A DNA stretch of 64,000 nucleotides from Planctellipticum sp942493135 (GCA_942493135.1 OW818684.1:4154001-4218000); one strand, 5' to 3'. Shown: positions 1 through 8,716, counted from the stretch's first letter. Notes: generated by a model from the sequence alone, not told the origin. A program made the numbers and translations.

Positions 1-444
1 GTCCTTCCGTTGAATCCCGGCGAAGTCTGGGACTTGGACGGCCCCGAAGTCGTTCAGCACAATATTCGAACCGTGCTGACCCGAACGCGATCAACCGTCA
101 TTGACCGGTCTGGCGAGAAGATGAAGGATGTCCGCATGGAGCAGGGAAGGTACGATCCGCTCGGACTGGATCCAACGGACCTGATCCGCCTGCTGACCTT
201 CCACGACGAGATTGGTGGGACTGCCTACACCGGACTGTCGAATCACCGGCTCGAAGATCGGGACGCGACCCGGCAACTGGAATTGAACCGGGCCGTATTG
301 TTCGCTCGCGTGGAACTGCCGGTGAGTTCCGTGGCGCTGGATGGCGACGAGGTCGCTCCAGACCGCAGATCCACGTATCTCCGAGTCATCCTCCCGGTCG
401 AACGGACCGACGAGGAAGTCCGCTTTCTGCCAAAGCTGGAATAG
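1..444 (+). CDS. C-terminal part of an unknown protein (cut by window edge)
   Basis: The reading frame is open from base 1, so the true start lies upstream of the window. The visible 147 residues are soluble, charged and rich in Arg, Glu and Asp, with no membrane segment, signal peptide or motif that I recognise. It ends in a TAG stop about 70 bases before the ABC ATPase on the same strand, so the two could share a transcript. An in-frame TTG at base 10 is possible but has no ribosome binding site in view. No function is assigned. Confidence 0.6.
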   Translation, partial: VLPLNPGEVWDLDGPEVVQHNIRTVLTRTRSTVIDRSGEKMKDVRMEQGRYDPLGLDPTDLIRLLTFHDEIGGTAYTGLSNHRLEDRDATRQLELNRAVLFARVELPVSSVALDGDEVAPDRRSTYLRVILPVERTDEEVRFLPKLE

Positions 445-514
445 TCCGGCAGGACTGTTTTTGAAGACTGTGGCTTACCAATTTTTCGTGCGTTGTCTGC
501 GGAAGACTGAAGAC

Positions 515-1444
515 GTGATTGAAACTCGCCAGCTGACAAAGCGTTACGGTCACCTGATCGCGGTGAACGAAATCAACCTCAATCTGAAAGAAGGGGATGT
601 CTTCGGGTTCATCGGTCCGAACGGCTCGGGCAAGACGACGACCATGAAGATGATCGCTACCCTGCTCAGCCCGGACTACGGCGAAGCCTACGTTTGCGGC
701 AAGTCGATCTACACGCACCAGGCGGAGATCCGCCGGCTGGTCGGCTACATGCCCGACTTCTTCGGCGTCTACGACGACATGACGGTGATCGAGTACCTGG
801 AGTTTTTTGCCGCCGCCTACCGGATCAGCGGCCCGGCCCGCCGGAAGGTCTGCGAGGAAAAACTGGAGCTTGTCGACATGACGTTCAAACGGGACGCCAT
901 GGTCAATCAGCTCTCCCGCGGACAGACCCAGCGCATCGGCCTGGCCCGCGTCCTGCTCCACGAGCCTCAAGTCCTGCTGCTGGACGAACCGGCCAGCGGC
1001 CTCGACCCCCGGGCGCGCATCGAAATCCGGAACCTCCTGAAGCGGCTGGGAGAACTCAACAAGACAGTTGTCGTGTCGAGCCACATCCTTCCCGAACTGG
1101 CGGACGTCTGCACGCGGGTAGGGATGATCGAGAAGGGTCAGCTTCTCGTCGACGATTACGTCGACGAAGTCATGAAGAAAGCCCGCCGGCACATCGTGCT
1201 GAATGTCCGCGTGCAGGAAAGCAACGAACGGGCGGCGGGCCTGCTGGAGTCGCATCCGCTGGTCGAAAGCGTCTCGATCAACAGCAAGGGCGTGATCGAG
1301 GCCGTGCTGGTCGCCGGAACGCTCGACTACAGCCCGCTGCCCACGCTGCTGTTCGAGAGCGGCTTCAAGCTGAACCTGTTCCGCGAGGAAGACGTCAATC
1401 TGGAGACGGCCTTCCTGGAACTGACGCAGGGACTGGTTCAGTAA
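515..1444 (+). CDS. ABC transporter ATP-binding protein
   Basis: A 309-residue ATPase subunit that would power an ABC exporter at the cytoplasmic membrane. Walker A (GPNGSGKT) is at residues 34-41, the signature LSRGQ at 133-137, Walker B VLLLDEP at 153-159 and the switch His in SSH at 188-190. The normal Q-loop glutamine appears to be Asp (GYMPDF, about residue 81). About 80 extra C-terminal residues match the drug/antibiotic-type (CcmA-like) ATPases that pair with a separate permease. The start is taken as GTG 515, preceded by GGAAG at 501-505; a longer in-frame reading back to 341 overlaps the upstream gene and looks non-coding. No permease gene follows, so the partner is probably encoded outside the window, perhaps upstream. 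Substrate unknown. Confidence 0.9.
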   Translation: MIETRQLTKRYGHLIAVNEINLNLKEGDVFGFIGPNGSGKTTTMKMIATLLSPDYGEAYVCGKSIYTHQAEIRRLVGYMPDFFGVYDDMTVIEYLEFFAAAYRISGPARRKVCEEKLELVDMTFKRDAMVNQLSRGQTQRIGLARVLLHEPQVLLLDEPASGLDPRARIEIRNLLKRLGELNKTVVVSSHILPELADVCTRVGMIEKGQLLVDDYVDEVMKKARRHIVLNVRVQESNERAAGLLESHPLVESVSINSKGVIEAVLVAGTLDYSPLPTLLFESGFKLNLFREEDVNLETAFLELTQGLVQ

Positions 1445-1531
1445 GGCGGGATTTGGGCGTCGCAGAGGATGAGGTGCGCGTCGACGCCGTTCGCCTTGGA
1501 TCCTCGGCCAGGTCTCTGACAAGAAACGAAA

Positions 1532-1565
1532 CCGCCGGCGGCGCTGTGAGAAGCGACGCCGGCGG
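1532..1565. terminator. GC-rich hairpin between convergent genes
   Basis: Arms CCGCCGGCG (1532-1540) and CGCCGGCGG (1557-1565) are perfectly complementary with a 16-base loop. It sits between the convergent ABC ATPase and helicase genes, where a bidirectional terminator is expected. No T-run follows on either strand, so intrinsic termination is uncertain. Confidence 0.5.
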
Positions 1566-1599
1566 ATGGTGTCAATCAGGGTGTTCGACAGTTGTCGCG

Positions 1600-3042
1600 T
1601 TAACGATCGCCGTTGGCAGGGCGACTGTGGCCGGCCCCGACGAACTTGCGGGCGGCCGGCTTGCCCGCCGGACGGCGATATCCGCCGGCGCCGTGTTCGC
1701 CCTGGACATGATGTCCTTCACCCTGAGCCGTAGCCGGGCGCGGCGGACGAGGCTTGGCCGGCTGAGACTGCTGCTCGCCGAAAGGTTTCCGCGGACGGGC
1801 CGGCGGACCGCTCTGCTGGCCCTGTCCCTGCGGACGACGCGGCTTGAAGTTCGACTGCTGCGGACGCGGAGCGCGGACCTCTTCCGAAGGATCGACCGAG
1901 AACGGCGTCACCTCGACGCGGAGTTTGTAGCCGAGCTGACGCTCGATCGCACGGAGCATGGAACGCTCGTCGGCACTGCAGAACGCAATCGCAATCCCGG
2001 TCTGACCGGCCCGGCCCGTTCGCCCGATTCGGTGCGTGTAGGTTTCTGGCTCGCGAGGAAGATCGTAGTTGAAGACGTGCGAGACGCCGTCGACGTCAAT
2101 CCCGCGGGCGGCGAGGTCGGTTGCGACCAGCACCTGAACGCGATTGGCCTTGAAGGCAATCAGAGTTCGCTGCCGGGCGGCCTGACTTTTGTTGCCGTGA
2201 ATCGCTTCGGCGACAACGCCGGCTTCTTCCAGCTGACGCACGACACGGTCGGCGCCATGCTTGGTCCGGGTGAAGACGATCGATCGCTTTGTGGTCGGCT
2301 CCCCCAGATAGCGGGTCAGCAGACGCGTCTTCTGACCGCCAGGGACGAAGCAGACCGATTGTTCGATCAGTTCGGTTGTTTCCTGGACCGGAGCGATATC
2401 GATCCGAGCCGGGTTCACGAGAATGTCGTGGGCCAGCTTCGCGATCGGACCGGGCATCGTCGCCGAGAAGAGCAGGTTCTGACGCTGCTCAGGCAGAGTG
2501 GCAATGATCCGCTGCAGATCGGGCATGAAACCCATATCCAGCATGCGGTCGGCTTCGTCCAGAACGAAGATTTCGATGGTCGAGAGGTCGACGAGCCGTT
2601 GATTCATCAAGTCGAGCAGGCGACCTGGCGTGGCGACAATGATGTCGACGCCGCGACGGATGCTCTGAGCCTGCGGATTCTGGCTGACCCCGCCATAAAT
2701 GACTGTGCCGCGAAGTCCCGTGTGGCGACCGTAAGCGTGCAGACTTTCGTCGATCTGCGAGGCAAGCTCGCGGGTCGGCGACAGAATCAGCGCCCGCGGT
2801 CGGCGCGGCGGCTGCCGGTGAGCCGGGCCGGTCTGCGGCGCGGTCGACAGCATGAGATTGTTGAGAATCGGCAAGGCAAACGCAGCGGTCTTGCCGGTGC
2901 CGGTCTGAGCGCAACCCAGCACATCCGACCCACGCAGCACGTGGGGGATGGCCTGTTCTTGAATGGGGGTCGCGGTCGTGTAGCCTTCTGCAGTGGTAGC
3001 GCGGACGATGGGCTCAGCGAGCCCCAGTTCCAGAAACGTCAT
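1600..3042 (-). CDS. DEAD-box ATP-dependent RNA helicase
   Basis: A 480-residue helicase that unwinds short RNA duplexes using ATP, likely acting in ribosome assembly or RNA decay (RhlE-like layout). Visible motifs: Q motif with TPIQEQAIP near residues 25-33, motif I AQTGTGKT 45-52, Ia PTRELA 89-94, TPGR 138-141, DEAD 162-165, SAT 193-195, then RGIDV and HRIGRTGRAG in the second RecA domain. The last ~90 residues are a basic, Gln/Pro/Arg-rich tail typical of RNA-tethering extensions. The start is ATG 3042, with AGGA six bases upstream; a longer open frame to 3351 lacks helicase-like sequence. Monocistronic and convergent with the ABC gene. Confidence 0.95.
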   Translation of the reverse strand: MTFLELGLAEPIVRATTAEGYTTATPIQEQAIPHVLRGSDVLGCAQTGTGKTAAFALPILNNLMLSTAPQTGPAHRQPPRRPRALILSPTRELASQIDESLHAYGRHTGLRGTVIYGGVSQNPQAQSIRRGVDIIVATPGRLLDLMNQRLVDLSTIEIFVLDEADRMLDMGFMPDLQRIIATLPEQRQNLLFSATMPGPIAKLAHDILVNPARIDIAPVQETTELIEQSVCFVPGGQKTRLLTRYLGEPTTKRSIVFTRTKHGADRVVRQLEEAGVVAEAIHGNKSQAARQRTLIAFKANRVQVLVATDLAARGIDVDGVSHVFNYDLPREPETYTHRIGRTGRAGQTGIAIAFCSADERSMLRAIERQLGYKLRVEVTPFSVDPSEEVRAPRPQQSNFKPRRPQGQGQQSGPPARPRKPFGEQQSQPAKPRPPRPATAQGEGHHVQGEHGAGGYRRPAGKPAARKFVGAGHSRPANGDR

Positions 3043-3387
3043 TCGTAGTCCTGACGAGAGTGCATCCAGGACCGAATGCGAGGAACGCAGCGTGCGCCCT
3101 ACAGAAATTCCATTGGACCTGGCAGTGATCCAACGGGCATGGCCAACAAGGGGCAAGGGCCGTGAGGAATCAACCGATGGAGGAAGGATATCGACGACGG
3201 GTGTGGAAGTCCAGAGGGGAGATTCGTTGAGGGGCGAGCGTTGAGCGTTGAGAATCGTCGCCAGGCAGCGAGTGACGGGTTCGCCTGGTCTGAATCGTAA
3301 GTGACTGTGACAAAAGGTCCTGCGCGACTTTGGTGCGCGGAATCCGGTCACGCCGGAGACGGAAGTTTCTGCGCTGGAAATTCTTTT
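3043..3387. other. Intergenic stretch upstream of the helicase gene
   Basis: About 345 bases between the helicase start and the stop of the HD nuclease gene. It must hold the helicase promoter and leader, but I cannot pick out a convincing -35/-10 pair. The only clear structure is the heptamer array at 3225-3252. Small open frames here look like chance frames. Confidence 0.5.
3225..3252. repeat. Heptamer tandem repeat (CGTTGAG type)
   Basis: Four 7-base units: CGTTGAG at 3225, 3239 and 3246, with GGGCGAG at 3232. The same unit, in a related form, recurs at 55803-55830 and inverted at 55939-55980. See the findings for the family. Confidence 0.65.
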
Positions 3388-4434
3388 TCAAGTGGTTACG
3401 AACCCGCGGAAGATACGCCGTTTGAGCGGATTGTCCCGATTGGTGAACTCTTCGTTTCCGGGCGTCCGCTCGGATTCCAGGGCCATCACCACCATGTGAA
3501 ATTTGGCGTCAATATCGTCGGCATAGTACACCAGCAACGCTTCAGGCGTGCTCGGGCTGACCGGGCTCCCCCACTCCGGAACCGCCTGGTGCGCCAGAAT
3601 AATATGCTCCAGCCGCAGCAAAATCTCGGGGTCAAAGTCCGCATCGTGCGCCGCAGCCTCCCGCACCAGATCGCGCCCCAGGACGATGTGACCGATCAGC
3701 CGCCCCGCGGCGGTATACTCGGCCCCCCCCGGTCGCTGCCGAAGTTCGATCGTCTTGCCGATGTCGTGCAGAATCGCCCCGGCGACGACGAGCGACTTCG
3801 ACAGCGGCGGCTCAAGACGCGGATACTGGTCGCGGTACTTGTCGGCAAGATAAACCGCTGTCCGGGTCACCGAAAGAACGTGTTCCAGGAAGCCGCCGCG
3901 AAACGCGTGATGATGATGGCTCGCGGCGGCCATCTCGCGCAGCTGGTCAGCCCGTTCGTTGAGAATCCCGGTGACCAGCCGGCGCAGAGCGACATCGTTG
4001 ATGTGGTCCTCCGCGAGCTGCCGGAGGTCGGCCAGCATCTGGTCGGGATCGAAGCGGGAACTGGGGTGGAAATCTCCCGGATCGAAGCCGGCCGACCGGT
4101 CGGCCTCCTCAATCGGACGGATCTTCTCCAGCTCGAACTGCGGACCGAACTGGTTCTCGAAGTACCGACCGCGGACTTTGTAGAACCCCCCGACCAGCCA
4201 GCGCTGGTCGCAGTCCTCAAACCAGCCTCCGTCGCTCCAGATCATCGCCGTGACCGACCGCCGCAGGTCGCGGAACGCGGCCCGATAGAACGGCTTGCCG
4301 TCGCGTGTCTTCGCGGACTCCTTGCCGGACAGCAGGACAAAGCAGTCGCCGGTCTGGCCGGGCTCAAGCTCGCACAGTTTCAGAACCCGGGGTTCGGGCT
4401 CCGCGACTCGGGACGCAGCGGATCGGGGCGGCAT
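3388..4434 (-). CDS. YhaM-like 3'-5' exoribonuclease (OB fold plus HD domain)
   Basis: A 348-residue cytoplasmic protein. The N-terminal ~100 residues resemble the OB-fold nucleic-acid-binding domain of YhaM/CBF1 (GQTGDCFVLLSGKESAKTRDGKPFYRAAF region). The middle carries an HD phosphohydrolase core: His in EH at 184-185, the HD pair in ILHDIGK at 221-227, and further His residues in the LEHIILAHQ region. In B. subtilis YhaM this architecture degrades RNA and ssDNA from the 3' end using metal. The ATG start at 4434 gives a normal family length. It lies about 30 bases downstream of the SMP-30 gene on the same strand and may be cotranscribed with it. A general HD hydrolase is the alternative. 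Confidence 0.85.
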   Translation of the reverse strand: MPPRSAASRVAEPEPRVLKLCELEPGQTGDCFVLLSGKESAKTRDGKPFYRAAFRDLRRSVTAMIWSDGGWFEDCDQRWLVGGFYKVRGRYFENQFGPQFELEKIRPIEEADRSAGFDPGDFHPSSRFDPDQMLADLRQLAEDHINDVALRRLVTGILNERADQLREMAAASHHHHAFRGGFLEHVLSVTRTAVYLADKYRDQYPRLEPPLSKSLVVAGAILHDIGKTIELRQRPGGAEYTAAGRLIGHIVLGRDLVREAAAHDADFDPEILLRLEHIILAHQAVPEWGSPVSPSTPEALLVYYADDIDAKFHMVVMALESERTPGNEEFTNRDNPLKRRIFRGFVTT

Positions 4435-4464
4435 GGCGGATCGCTCTCCGGCACGGGGAGCAGA

Positions 4465-5469
4465 TCAGGGAGCCAGCTCCGGGTGATAGCCCGCAATCTG
4501 CAACGGCATACGATACAGCCCCGACCCGACCGTTGCATAGAGGATTTTTGACTCGTCACCCGTTCCAAACGTGCAGTTGGTCGGCAACGCCTCGGTCGGC
4601 AGGAAGGCCAGTTCTTTCCCCTCGGGAGAATAAACCACGATCCCATGTCGTTTCTCGGAACGGACCGCCGCGTAAATGTGCCCGTCGACGTCCGTCGTCA
4701 TACCGTCGATCCCCAGCTCCTTGCCGAAATCGACGATCACCGTTTTCTCCCCCAGGGAGCCGTCGGCGGCGACCGGAAACGCATTGAGCGTCATCCGCCC
4801 GGGAGCCGCCGGCGGCGGCGAATCGGGCAGCCCCGGCGATCCGTTGTCGGTCTCCGCAACATAGAGAATCTTCCCCCCGGGCGAGAAGATCACGCCGTTG
4901 GGCTTGGTGATCGCATCGGTGGCCCGAACGACCTTCTCGCCAGGAGCCCAGCGGTAAACGCTCATCTGGTCGAGTTCAAGGGGTTCGAAACCGACATACC
5001 GCGGATCGCTGAAGTAAACCCAGCCCTTCGGGTGGACAACCAGGTCGTTCGGGGCGTTGAAACGCTTCCCCTCGAACCGATCGACGAGCATGCGGAGCGT
5101 GCCGCGCGAGGTCACTTCGCACAGTCCCCGGTGCCCCCGATTGGCCCCGCAAACCGCCAGCAACCGCCCGCTCCGATCGAAGAACAGTCCGTTGCTCTGG
5201 CCGCTGTCGGCGACGTGGACCTCGGTCTTCCCTGTCCTGGGCGAGAACTTCATGATCCGGCCCGCCTGAGTTCCCGCAATGCCGATGTCGCTGAAGTAGA
5301 CCTCGCCGCCTGGCGCGACGGCGACCCCCTCGGTGAACTCCCCCTCGTCCCAGAGAACTTCCCACTTCGATCCCGGAGCAACGATCCGCGGATCGCCCGA
5401 CGGAGCGGCCTCTTGAGCAGCGCAGGGCGAAATCGCCAGCAGTCCCAGAAAACACCATACGGCCCGCAT
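4465..5469 (-). CDS. Exported SMP-30/gluconolactonase-like beta-propeller protein
   Basis: 334 residues with a cleavable signal peptide (hydrophobic stretch at residues 3-19, ending near Ala-Ala-Gln), so the product is periplasmic. The body shows repeated propeller strands typical of SMP-30/gluconolaconase proteins: NGLFFDRSGRLLAVCG, APNDLVVHPKGWVYFSD, PNGVIFSPGGKILYVAETD and DGMTTDVDGHIYAA. The Asn/Asp residues in these strands usually bind the metal that activates lactone hydrolysis. ATG 5469 was chosen because AGGAG lies about ten bases upstream and the signal peptide then begins correctly; the in-frame start at 5493 is less likely. The exact sugar lactone is unknown. Such exported copies are common in planctomycetes. 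Confidence 0.88.
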   Translation of the reverse strand: MRAVWCFLGLLAISPCAAQEAAPSGDPRIVAPGSKWEVLWDEGEFTEGVAVAPGGEVYFSDIGIAGTQAGRIMKFSPRTGKTEVHVADSGQSNGLFFDRSGRLLAVCGANRGHRGLCEVTSRGTLRMLVDRFEGKRFNAPNDLVVHPKGWVYFSDPRYVGFEPLELDQMSVYRWAPGEKVVRATDAITKPNGVIFSPGGKILYVAETDNGSPGLPDSPPPAAPGRMTLNAFPVAADGSLGEKTVIVDFGKELGIDGMTTDVDGHIYAAVRSEKRHGIVVYSPEGKELAFLPTEALPTNCTFGTGDESKILYATVGSGLYRMPLQIAGYHPELAP

Positions 5470-5775
5470 GGAGCGTCTCCTGTCGGAAATCAATTGCGAG
5501 GGTCTTCGATGTGTCTCGACGGTGACTACCGTAACGGTGACGATTCCAGCCTCGCAAGATGCGATCTGAGTCCCGCTCGCAAAAAAGCCGAAGATGAACC
5601 TCCAAAGAAGCTTCGGACACGCCGAAACGGGACAGATGCAACGGTCTGTCCACCCAAAGACTTCACAAATTCAGGTGTGCTTTGCCACACCAGAAGACTC
5701 AGGGTCTCGATCGAGCAGACCATCGCACGGAATATTCTGTCGATTCGCGACTCCCTTCTCGCTATTCACTATTCG
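5470..5775. other. Intergenic stretch between SMP-30 and SGNH genes
   Basis: About 306 bases containing the leader of the SMP-30 gene and the downstream flank of the SGNH gene (both on the minus strand). No gene-like frame is visible. The left part of a heptamer array (5746-5787) lies at the SGNH end. Confidence 0.5.
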
Positions 5776-5787
5776 CTATTCGCCTTT
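5746..5787. repeat. Heptamer tandem repeat (CGCTATT type)
   Basis: Six 7-base units in register, including CGCTATT at 5760 and 5774, CACTATT at 5767 and CGCCTTT at 5781. The array spans the stop codon of the SGNH hydrolase gene (5776-5778), so its last codons are repeat-derived. Confidence 0.6.
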
Positions 5788-6870
5788 CCCCCGACCCGAA
5801 ATCCTGGCCTCGTCGAAGCAATCCGGAATCGCTGGCAGAACCATCTCGACCCAGACGCGAATCCCGTCGGCAGTCAGGTGGCAGACATCGGAAAAGTGCT
5901 CGCCTTCCGCCCGAAACTCGCGGGCAAGATCGAGAAACCGCAGATCCGGCCCCGCCGCCGAGACCGCCAGTTCGCGAATCTGCCGATTGTGCGCATCCAG
6001 CGTCCGCGAAACGTTGTCCGGCAGCCCCCAGGCTTCCACCGGAAGCTCGTAAACGCCGGAGCCGTAGCCAAGTTCGTGCGAGCGGAAGGCGCCGCGGGTG
6101 TAATCTTCCGGCAGGAACGAAGCAAAACTGCAGAGCACAACAATGCCCTGCCCCTCGCGGACCCCCGCGACAATCTCGGCCAGGTTCTGCCGAAACGGGC
6201 CGGGTGTCCGGATCTCGGAACCGAACGCGAGATCGGACGCCTCCGGCTCCCCCAGACCGATCCGTTCCGCAGCCCGACTCGCCGTTTGCGTCAGAATCGC
6301 CGGCAGGTTGACAGTCCCGGCGGCCCTCCGACTCTCGAATCCGGCGTACCAGGCGCAATGCGTGTAGTCCTCCCGAAACAGCCCCGGCGCGACGCAGTTC
6401 ATGCGGATGTCGTTAATGCCGTGGTAAATGACGACGACGTCGAAACGCCGGCCCTTCAAAAACCGCCACTTGAGCAGACTGTCGCGCGAAGTGTGCGCCG
6501 AGCGAGCGACGTTGTAGACCTTCACCGGACGCGAACAACGGGCTTCCAGAACTCGCTGCAACTCAGGGCCGACCTGTTCGAGCACGGACCCTCCCAGCAG
6601 CAGAACATCGAGCCGCTCATCGTCGGCCGCGGCAACATCAATCGCCCCGGTTTGCTTCAGCTCGGGGTAATAAAAATCCTCCAGAGAAACCGCGGCCGTG
6701 GGCGCAACCACGGAAACGCCGTACTGGACGCGGAGAAAGATCTTGATTCCCAGCCAGGCCAGGCCGAGAAGATAGGCTGCATAAAGCGGATACAGCACCA
6801 GCCGCCCGCGCCACCAGCGGCGGGGATTCCGCGTCGTCAGAGATTCGGGGGCAGGACCGGAAGCTGTCAT
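5776..6870 (-). CDS. Membrane-anchored SGNH/GDSL-like hydrolase
   Basis: 364 residues. One N-terminal transmembrane helix (LVLYPLYAAYLLGLAWLGI, roughly residues 25-43) would anchor an extracytoplasmic SGNH domain. The catalytic blocks are recognisable: Ser in GGSVLEQ (block I, Gly-Gly-Ser in place of Gly-Asp-Ser), the HGIND Asn of block III and the DVCHLT Asp/His pair of block V. Family members deacetylate or de-esterify sugars and lipids; the substrate here is unknown. The start is uncertain: ATG 6870 is preferred over a TTG at 6906, although neither has a strong ribosome binding site. The final codons run into a heptamer repeat. Confidence 0.8.
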   Translation of the reverse strand: MTASGPAPESLTTRNPRRWWRGRLVLYPLYAAYLLGLAWLGIKIFLRVQYGVSVVAPTAAVSLEDFYYPELKQTGAIDVAAADDERLDVLLLGGSVLEQVGPELQRVLEARCSRPVKVYNVARSAHTSRDSLLKWRFLKGRRFDVVVIYHGINDIRMNCVAPGLFREDYTHCAWYAGFESRRAAGTVNLPAILTQTASRAAERIGLGEPEASDLAFGSEIRTPGPFRQNLAEIVAGVREGQGIVVLCSFASFLPEDYTRGAFRSHELGYGSGVYELPVEAWGLPDNVSRTLDAHNRQIRELAVSAAGPDLRFLDLAREFRAEGEHFSDVCHLTADGIRVWVEMVLPAIPDCFDEARISGRGKGE

Positions 6871-7062
6871 ACCGTCGACTGTGGCAGATTCCGCAGGCCC
6901 GTGCAAATTGAACGCCCTGCGAGCGTGGGCTGCGACGGCGGGCCGGTTTCACCGGCGCTAGAAATCTGGTAGAAGCGACCCGCGGCGACCGATGCGTGAG
7001 GTCCCGATGTGTGTGGTAAATCAGAACGGAGACGCTTTCTCCGTTTCCGGAGAGGTCAGGCC

Positions 7063-8013
7063 ATGGATCTGTTGAGCACCTTGTCGGGTTCGCTGATGGA
7101 AGGATTCTTCCCGGCGGGCTGGGATCTGAAGAAGATCGATGCCTGTGTCGCCAGCGATCCGACGGCGATCGGCGAACGTCAGAAGTGGTGGCACAAGCGC
7201 TTCGAACTCATGCCCTGTGCGACCCTCGCCGACTTCGACATGATGCTTGGCCACGAAATCGCCTGGACGATCAAGCAGAGCCGGGACAACGGGGATTCGC
7301 TGGCGCTGATCCTGCCGGTCGGTCCGATGGGGATGTATCGCTGGGCGATCTACTTCCTCCAGCAATGGAACGTCTCCTGCGACCACGTGCATGGCTTCAA
7401 TATGGACGAATGGAGCGACGCCGAAGGAAATACGCTCCCTCCCACCAATCCGGGGTCGTTCCAGTATTCCATGGAGCAGGCCTTCTACGGCCCGCTCGGC
7501 AAATTGACGGTGCCGAAGAAGCAGCGGAACTTCGCGACAAAAAAGCTGCTGCCGACATACGCCGATCAGATCGGTCAGTTGCGGGCCGATGGCGCCAAGC
7601 TGGGAGTCATCTTCGGTATCGGCCGGGTCTGCCACATCGCCTTCTGGGAGCCCCACTTCGCGGGCGAATTCGCCACGGACGCCGAGTGGAAAAAGCAGAC
7701 GCACCGGTTCGGAGCGAAGCTGCATCCGCTGACGGTCGAGCAGAACGCCCTCACCAGCTTCAAGAGCCGCACGACGCTGGTCCCCGCTTTCGCCAACACG
7801 ATCGGCCCCGGTCTGTTTCTGAACGCCGACAAGATCATCGGCGGAGCGGACGGCACATTCGGCCGCGGCATGCAGTGGCAGGGGCTGAGCCTCTGGATGA
7901 CGCTGCGTCACGAACCGACGCCGTGGATCCCCTCGACCTTCATGCCGACGCAGCCAGGCCGCCTCTTCTACCTGACCGAACTCGCCGGACCGCTCAATGC
8001 GGAATGCAATTGA
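7063..8013 (+). CDS. Glucosamine-6-phosphate deaminase-like protein (NagB family, altered active site)
   Basis: 316 residues with the NagB/SugP isomerase fold. Two hallmark motifs are clear: GFNMDEW (residues 111-117, Asp115 corresponding to the proton-abstracting Asp72 of E. coli NagB) and GIGRVCHIAFWEP (185-197). In NagB the second motif is GxGxDGHIAFNEP. His191 and Glu196 are kept, but the Asp expected at 189 is Val and the Gly at 190 is Cys. It may therefore not deaminate glucosamine-6-phosphate as NagB does, and may be a divergent isomerase or a binding protein. Start ATG 7063 follows GAGAGG; a GTG at 7009 is in frame but less likely. Cytoplasmic, apparently monocistronic. Confidence 0.82.
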   Translation: MDLLSTLSGSLMEGFFPAGWDLKKIDACVASDPTAIGERQKWWHKRFELMPCATLADFDMMLGHEIAWTIKQSRDNGDSLALILPVGPMGMYRWAIYFLQQWNVSCDHVHGFNMDEWSDAEGNTLPPTNPGSFQYSMEQAFYGPLGKLTVPKKQRNFATKKLLPTYADQIGQLRADGAKLGVIFGIGRVCHIAFWEPHFAGEFATDAEWKKQTHRFGAKLHPLTVEQNALTSFKSRTTLVPAFANTIGPGLFLNADKIIGGADGTFGRGMQWQGLSLWMTLRHEPTPWIPSTFMPTQPGRLFYLTELAGPLNAECN

Positions 8014-8022
8014 AGAAGCGAT

Positions 8023-8050
8023 GAGTGGGTAGTGGCTGGTGGCGAGTGAA
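8023..8050. repeat. Heptamer tandem repeat (GAGTGGN type)
   Basis: Four 7-base units starting ten bases after the stop of the NagB-like gene: GAGTGGG (8023), TAGTGGC (8030), TGGTGGC (8037) and GAGTGAA (8044). A close relative, in opposite orientation, lies at 12237-12271 beside the stop of another gene. Confidence 0.7.
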
Positions 8051-8066
8051 GACGAAGACTTGGAAG

Positions 8067-8098
8067 CCGCCGGCTCTGCAATTATGCGGGGCCGGCGG
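8067..8098. terminator. Hairpin between NagB-like gene and RNase D remnant
   Basis: Arms CCGCCGGC (8067-8074) and GCCGGCGG (8091-8098) with a 16-base loop, followed on the plus strand by a short T-rich stretch (TTTCGCTTT). It covers the stop codon of the convergent RNase D remnant, a position suited to a bidirectional terminator. Confidence 0.5.
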
Positions 8099-8606
8099 TT
8101 TCGCTTTCCCGGCGCTCGAAAACCAGCTGGTGGTCGGACTGAGGGTCGGCGACGCGCAGCGAAATCCGCCCTTCCAGAATGTCTTCCAGCAGATCCCTGC
8201 CGACTTCCGCCCGCCACGTCTGCGTCAGTCGGGGCGGTTCCCCCGGTCGGTCGTTGTAGACGTTCCAGCGAACCAGATGCCGCAGGTCGGACGCCGTGCC
8301 GACGAGCGGTTGCGCAACATTCATCTCGGCACAACGATTCGCCAGCGCCAGTCCCAGGAAGTGGCCAAGCACCTGCTCATCGTGCGATTTGTCGTCGTCG
8401 CCCGGTTTCGGAATCCGCCGGCGCTCCGAGTTCGGCAGAGCGACCGCCGCCGCATGCACTTCAGCAGCGCCGGCACCGCCTTTCGATACACGGTCCGGTT
8501 CATGTCTCGCGTGGAACGCAGGTCCGCCTCGGTCGTCGGCTTCCGGCGGGAGAGCGACCAGAGCGCTCGGCGGCATTTCGCCACAAGCCTCTGGCACTTT
8601 GATCAT
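8082..8606 (-). pseudogene. Decayed 3' end of ribonuclease D (HRDC domain and C-terminal tail)
   Basis: The last ~110 residues in one frame (DEQVLGHFLGLALANRC, ASDLRHLVRWNVYNDR, TWRAEVGRDLLEDILEG, ISLRVADPQSDHQLVFE) match the C-terminal tail typical of planctomycete RNase D. Going upstream, the HRDC-like sequence SRRKPTTEADLRSTRDMNR ... ALLKCMRR continues in a different frame, and ahead of it PPSALVAL is back in the first frame. This implies two compensating frameshifts, near 8545 and 8450, the latter in a CGG run. The DEDD exonuclease domain that should precede HRDC is absent: a plus-strand gene begins about 110 bases away. It is read as a truncated, frameshifted remnant. Sequencing error could explain the frameshifts but not the missing N-terminal domain. 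Confidence 0.65.
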
Positions 8607-8716
8607 GGGCTGATCTGCGTCTTGCCATTCCGAACTCTCGGACTGACAAGTCGATCTGCTATCATCCCGACGTGAACCGACGGCAGACCCCGTACGTTTT
8701 AACCTCGAGAATCTCC

